Shown here piece after piece: positions 59,168 through 64,000 of a DNA stretch of 64,000 nt. Source of the stretch: Amoebidium appalachense (lineage: Eukaryota > Ichthyosporea); the NCBI GenBank assembly GCA_963693365.1, contig CAVNZM010000017.1:2418001-2482000 (forward strand), read 5' to 3'. The position numbers and the translations under genes are program-made. The notes beneath the pieces are model-generated. The model searched no databases. It was not told where the DNA came from and worked only from the letters and a program-made list of their open reading frames with translations. Numbering within the stretch: the stretch's first letter is position 1; the number at the start of each line of letters is the position of its first letter.

Positions 59168-59412
59168 ATGCAGAAGGAAAACGTCCCCCCAGCGGATGAA
59201 GACCGGGCAGCGAAAATACGTTCCATCCAGAAAGGGGGAAACACGGTAGACCAGTGGTTGGAATTGTTAGGCGATGAGAGAAGGAGTGGGGCTGATTTAT
59301 CCACCCTCCTCCAAATTTTCGAAAAGGCAACCGACTCTATCCGCAGGACGCCGGATGTGATCGATTCAGAGCGCTATGTTTTTCTTTGGCTTCGATATGC
59401 CGAGTTGACAGC
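59168..59412 (+). CDS. Checkpoint gene, first coding exon
   Basis: 245 nt coding, ends phase 2. The exon probably begins at 59165 after CCCCTTACAG, three bases before the ATG, so the 5' UTR is mostly on an earlier exon. Donor GTGAGT. Confidence 0.78.
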
Positions 59413-59558
59413 GTGAGTTTCGTGCCTGTGCATGCTTGTTCGTTAGCGAAAATAGCACCTCTTTCAAGCTCATGCCAGACTCAACCCAATGGCAACACTC
59501 TCTGTCCAGATGGCACACTTCCACCAAGAGTTTCACCCCAAGCACACTGCCCTTATCT

Positions 59559-59590
<32 letters not shown>

Positions 59591-59822
59591 CGCCCCAACC
59601 CACCCCCCACCCCCTGCTCCCCCCCTTTATTCCCGCACCCCCTCCCTTTTGCCATCACCCTGCCAAGTAAATTCTCACACAATGACCCAGCTAGTGATGG
59701 TAGATGCGAGTGCTGCATGCATGTGGCTGACGACAACTAATGCCGACAATTTTTCACCCTCTGGTGTTTTCGTGTGGGCATATCTGCTTATCTCTATTTC
59801 CTTGTCTGAATAGCTCTATCTC

Positions 59823-59862
<40 letters not shown>

Positions 59863-60195
59863 CCCCCCCCCCCCCTCCCCCCGAGATCTACTCAATCTCC
59901 TTAACCTACCCAACCACGCTTTTCTCGCACATGCCTGTGTGTGTGTGTATGTGTGTGTTTGGATGTATGCGTATTTGTGCATGTCTTTTTCCCCCTCCCT
60001 GCATTTAAGTCGCAGTAACACTACTAGCTTCTCTCATGCATATAGCCAAGGCAATGCTCCTCCCCCCTTCCCCCCCCCCCCCCCCCCCCCCCTCCTACCA
60101 CCACCACCACCACCACCACCACACACTCACACTCACACTCACACTCACATTCACATTCACACTCACACTCACACACACTCACAGTCACAGTCACA

Positions 60196-60249
<54 letters not shown>

Positions 60250-60694
60250 CACACCTGTTGGGGATTGTCATTCTTTTTGGTTTAAAGCTAAATCTGACGG
60301 ATAGGGAAACATCGGTGTCACGTGCACGGGGCATCTACCGGCAGATGAAGACACTGGGCATTGGTAGCCGCAGGGCATTCTTCTACATTGACTGGGCAAA
60401 CCTGGAACACAAGGATGGTGGGTACTGTTTTTTTTTTTTGTTTTTTTTGTTTTTTTTTTGGTCACCCTCTAATCATGCACATGCGTAGGGTTTTTGAAGT
60501 TTTCGCAATCGTGGGTGTGAGTGTGCGTGTGTGCATGTGTACGTCTGTCGTGCACTCTTGTGTGTGCATTCTGGTAGCGCCACCCCTCCCCCCGTCCTCC
60601 CTTTCCAATCCCATTGCCGATTGCACATGTTTACATACGATGGGGCACAGATGCGCCTTGTTTTGTCCCTGGAAAGTGCAAAGACATACCCACT

Positions 60695-60732
<38 letters not shown>

Positions 60733-60995
60733 TTCAGTTCCCAGTTATCGGCACGATTTTCTTTTTCACGAAGTATATCTCGGCTATCTACTCGGTCATC
60801 ACTGTCGCGAACTTAAAAAGTCTATTATAAAAAAAATTGCACGTGTATCCCCCTAACACCCCCTATTTTTGAATCCAGGTAATTTGCGCAAAGCACGGGA
60901 CATTCTTCATTCGGGGGTTAAGGCCACGGCAGAACCACAGCAGCTGCTTTCCGATGCCCTTGAATCCTGCCTGAGCGATCTTCAGAACGAGGTAT

Positions 60996-61029
<34 letters not shown>

Positions 61030-61313
61030 CACACCCCAACCTACCAACCCCCCCCCGGGCGCCGCAGTTGAGGGGGTGGTGTGCATGGCCAGTCGGAGTT
61101 ACCTTATATGTATCCACGACACACGCCCACGCGCGTACACACACACACATACATACACACACACACACACATGCTTCAAAGCTTTCCTCCTCCTACTCCC
61201 GTTTTCCCCCTCCCTCCTCATTCCCCAACTCTCTCAGCTCTTTCCCGACACACATATCTCCATTTCCTCCCCCTCCCTCCCTCCCCCCCTCAACCCGGCG
61301 CCCCAACGCGCGG

Positions 61314-61357
<44 letters not shown>

Positions 61358-62093
61358 ACACACACATCCGGCAGGGGGGTCGCACCCATGGCCAGCCGGA
61401 GTGGCTTAATATGTATCCACGACACATGCACACACGCGCGCACGTACACACACACACTCTCTCTCACATATGTTCAAAGCTCTCCTCCTCTTACTCCCGC
61501 TTTTCCCCTTCCTCCTTATTCCCCTATCCTTCCGCTCCTTCCAAAAAAAAACATCTTCATTTCCTCCCCCCCCCCCCCCCCCCCCCCCCACCCACCCACC
61601 CTCCCTCCAGGGGGGCCGTGCCACTCGCTCGCTGATCCCACTCTCTACCCGCTGTGGCTTTCTGCTAGCAATTTATTTTGTCCCTTAAATTTTTTGTGTC
61701 TTCATCTCGGGTTCTCCTCTGGACAACCTACTCCACACTTGCTATTCCCTCCCCCCCCCCCCCCCCCTCCCTCTCCCCCCCTCCTCCCCTCCCTCTTCCC
61801 CGGGCACACCTTCCACACACGACGCACTTTCACACACGTCACACACTCAAATTGTGACATGCTCAACAAAAACACACTATCTTAGCCCATTATTTTTCTT
61901 TGTCTGCACATAACTTAAGCATGGCATGCATGCACTAGATCAAGTCAGAGTCTTTTGAGCGTAAACCAGGTAGGTCCATACGGCAGACCCTCTCTCGCAC
62001 CTAATTGGACAAAAACACGATCCGATGGCGGAAAATCAGGAGGGAACGGTTTGATCCCCTAGCGACATACAAAGGGCTGTTAGGCCTCTATAG

Positions 62094-62130
<37 letters not shown>

Positions 62131-62623
62131 CCCCCACATTTAGCGCCCAGACATACATCGAATTATGGTTATTGGGTTTGTGTTTTTTATTTTGGGGAAA
62201 ATTATCAAAAACTGTGTTTTTAGCGGTTTGTGTGCACGATCCCCCTTTACCTAGGGGCCTCTGTTGTACGGACATACGTTAGTGCAAACACACACCTATT
62301 TCCTTTTCGTCTTGATGCATTCAACACACTAAACTTACACTTGATACTATCACACATTACAGCCATCACGAACAGGGACAGCTTCATCCAATTCACTATC
62401 TCTGGATAACGACCTAAACCCAACGGCAACTGGTTTAATTGCCACAACAGCCAATGGAGTCACGGCGTTAAAAGACGGCCAAACGGCCGGGGGAACGGTT
62501 ACGGCAGCCACGGCATCTGTTTCGACCACCCTGTTAAGCTCGAGGAATATGGGGAGGGAGGACATGCAGGGTGTGCTGCGAAGGGTGAGTGTCTGTGCAT
62601 GTGTGTGCGTTTGAGTGTGTGTG

Positions 62624-62662
<39 letters not shown>

Positions 62663-63003
62663 TGGGTGCGTGGGTGAATGGATGGGTGGGGGGGGGGGGA
62701 GGTGTGTGGCTGTGTGTGCTTTTGCTTGTGCTTGTTTGTATATCAAGTGCCAGTAAGAGGTAGGGGGGGGGGGGGGGAGGGGGGGGGATTGGACCTCTGC
62801 CTATAAAATGTTTCCTTACATTGCGTGATTGGAGATGTTGGTGGGGGAATTTCGCTGCTCTGATAATGAAGCGTAGCTAAGACACCAACAGAAACGTATG
62901 TGTGCCATGGTGCTCATGGGGCATTCTTTATTACACTATTCCTTTTTCTTTTTTTTCTTTTTTTTTTTTTTTTTTTTTCCCTTTCTTTTTTCCTTTTTCC
63001 CTT

Positions 63004-63050
<47 letters not shown>

Positions 63051-63073
63051 AAAAAAAAAACAACAACAACAAC

Positions 63074-63121
<48 letters not shown>

Positions 63122-64000
63122 CCTTACATTTCTTGCACCAGAATGGCTTCCGTAACTTGCACTAATGCTAGTGCACGGCTCACTGCATTCGTGGTTTGTC
63201 TCATTTTGATGTTCTCAGCGCTGTTGCTCTTCCGTAACTTGCAGTAATGCTAGTGCACGGCTCACTGCATTCGTGGTTTGTCTCATTTTGATGTTCTCAG
63301 CGCTGTTGCTAATAACACATTGAGTAGTATTTGATTGGGTTTGTCTTGTAAATATCGATATTTCATCCTGTCTAAATAGGGTGTTCGACACAGCCTGACA
63401 CTCAAAAATGCCTTTGTTTACGTGTTCGTACCGCACACCATGTCTCTCTTTGTCATGCATTCTCAACTGCTGACTTGGGATACACCCACCACAGGATATA
63501 CCTTCGAATTTCGAAGATGTCGCCTCATCTCGCACCCGAATTTCATCTCAGGAGGAAGTCCTATCTCGTCAGTCGTCCCACGAAGGCACCGTCGACTCCT
63601 ATCGTCCGACTGTACCGCAAAAACGCCGCGCAGACAGCGACGAAAATACCCTCCGCCCGGCGAAACGCTTTCTCCCCATCGCTGCTCCCCAGGAATCGCC
63701 AAATGGCAGCTTAGTTAGCAACAGTAGCGGCCAATCAGGGAGCTCCGTTGATTCCCCCGGGCAGGAAAATGCCCGCTTGGCTGCGGACGGGCAGATTCTT
63801 AATGCAAACGGTGAGCCCAGGCCGGCGCTGATTTTAAAGCGACGCAGGGGTCCCTCCATACGAAGAACGGCCGCCACGCCACAAGGTGTGTCGGTGGCTG
63901 CAGGGCAAAGGACGGGATTGGCGGAAACACGGATAAACGAGAACGAAAACCCAATTTGTGCAACGCCCACGACGGAGTCGGCGGCTGCCAGTCGCATGGT
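59168..64000 (+). CDS. Mitotic checkpoint TPR protein (Mps1/TTK or BubR1 type), 5' part
   Basis: Five exons chain to 399 codons and run out of the window. Residues 3-5 are KEN (MQKENVPP), an APC/C degron found in BubR1/Mad3 N-termini. Residues about 24-155 form a TPR-type helical domain: DQWLELL, LSTLLQIFEKATDSI, FLWLRYAEL, RARGIYRQMKTLGIGSRRAF, FYIDWANLEHKDGNLRKARD, then AEPQQLL. This fits the shared kinetochore TPR domain of Mps1 (EDWLSLL, RFAEL, ISFAQFELSQGN) and BubR1 (NQGIG, FYISWA, KAEPLERL). Residues 158-399 are low-complexity Ser/Thr/Pro/Arg-rich with basic KRR clusters, probably disordered. A kinase domain would follow outside the window, so the two families cannot be told apart here. 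Confidence 0.75.
60305..60417 (+). CDS. Checkpoint gene exon, TPR
   Basis: 113 nt, phase 2 to 1. The acceptor GACGGATAG is the only AG giving the right phase; other AGs bring a stop. It encodes VSRARGIYRQMKTLGIGSRR and FFYIDWANLEHKD. Confidence 0.78.
60879..60991 (+). CDS. Checkpoint gene exon, TPR end
   Basis: 113 nt, phase 1 to 0. NLRKARDILHSGVKATAEPQ and LSDALESCLSDLQNE. Acceptor TTTGAATCCAG, donor GTATAC, then a C-run. Confidence 0.8.
61060..61600. repeat. Imperfect tandem duplication, unit about 310 bases
   Basis: GTGCATGGCCAGTCGGAGTT..ATATGTATCCACGACACACG at 61080 recurs as CCCATGGCCAGCCGGAGTGG..ATATGTATCCACGACACATG at 61385. Both are followed by AC repeats, TTCAAAGCT(T)TCCTCCTC and a C-rich block. 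Inside a checkpoint gene intron. Confidence 0.88.
62363..62584 (+). CDS. Checkpoint gene exon, linker
   Basis: 222 nt, phase 0 to 0, the only open frame. Ser/Thr/Ala/Gly-rich linker ending NMGREDMQGVLRR. Acceptor ACACATTACAG, donor GTGAGT. Confidence 0.7.
63006..63120. repeat. C-run to A-run compound tract
   Basis: About 34 C directly followed by A-rich sequence (18 A, CAA units, then over 40 A), preceded by a T-rich tract. One of the clearest C-to-A tracts of the window. Confidence 0.95.
63147..63310. repeat. 82-bp tandem duplication
   Basis: Two copies (63147-63228 and 63229-63310) starting CTTCCGTAACTTGC, differing at about one base, 185 bases before the last visible exon. Confidence 0.96.
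63495..64000 (+). CDS. Checkpoint gene exon, linker, runs off the window
   Basis: 506 nt open to the end in phase 0. Ser/Arg-rich with basic clusters PQKRRADSDE and LKRRRGPSIRR, possible nuclear localisation signals, and ENENPICATP near the edge. Acceptor CACCACAG. Confidence 0.75.

Overview
The window is eukaryotic nuclear DNA. Short coding exons with GT/AG splice sites sit in introns packed with (AC/GT)n, (GA/CT)n and long homopolymer C or G runs. Five genes can be rebuilt by chaining exons whose reading phases agree; the many long open frames that read as poly-Pro, poly-Gly, Thr-His, Cys-Val or Arg-Glu are translated simple repeats. The gene set (site-2 protease, ISCU, a fused NUP98-NUP96 precursor, an ankyrin / F5-8C-like / SAM protein, a checkpoint TPR protein), with about 61 introns, suggests an opisthokont and perhaps a unicellular holozoan. 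No species can be named from the sequence.

Layout. (1) 1-11754, minus strand: MBTPS2 (S2P), 11 exons visible and the last cut by the window start. (2) 11755-15306: intergenic. (3) 15307-17194, plus: complete three-exon ISCU. (4) 17195-18833: tail-to-tail spacer. (5) 18834-42810, minus: complete NUP98-NUP96 gene, about 30 exons and about 1855 residues, with FG repeats, GLEBS motif, autoproteolytic domain and Nup96 helical region. (6) 42811-44635: head-to-head spacer with CRE and CCAAT motifs. (7) 44636-56208, plus: 17-exon gene for a 625-residue protein with ankyrin repeats, a discoidin-like domain and a SAM domain. (8) 56209-59167: spacer with a CRE/CCAAT-rich candidate promoter near 58156-58215. 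(9) 59168 to the end, plus: the 5' part of a gene with a KEN box and a TPR domain of the Mps1/BubR1 type; a kinase domain, if there is one, lies outside.

The genes belong to different housekeeping systems (regulated intramembrane proteolysis, Fe-S cluster assembly, nuclear pore, mitotic checkpoint) and do not form a functional cluster.

Most unusual points: Thr in place of Ser at the NUP98 self-cleavage site; Leu in place of the conserved eukaryotic Met next to the last ISCU cysteine; a one-base break in a C8 run of NUP98; a TA-flanked MITE; an interspersed repeat whose copies abut poly-G; a one-way poly-C to poly-A order; C-tracts just inside 5' splice sites; and duplicated in-frame 36-nt exon copies in the SAM domain gene.
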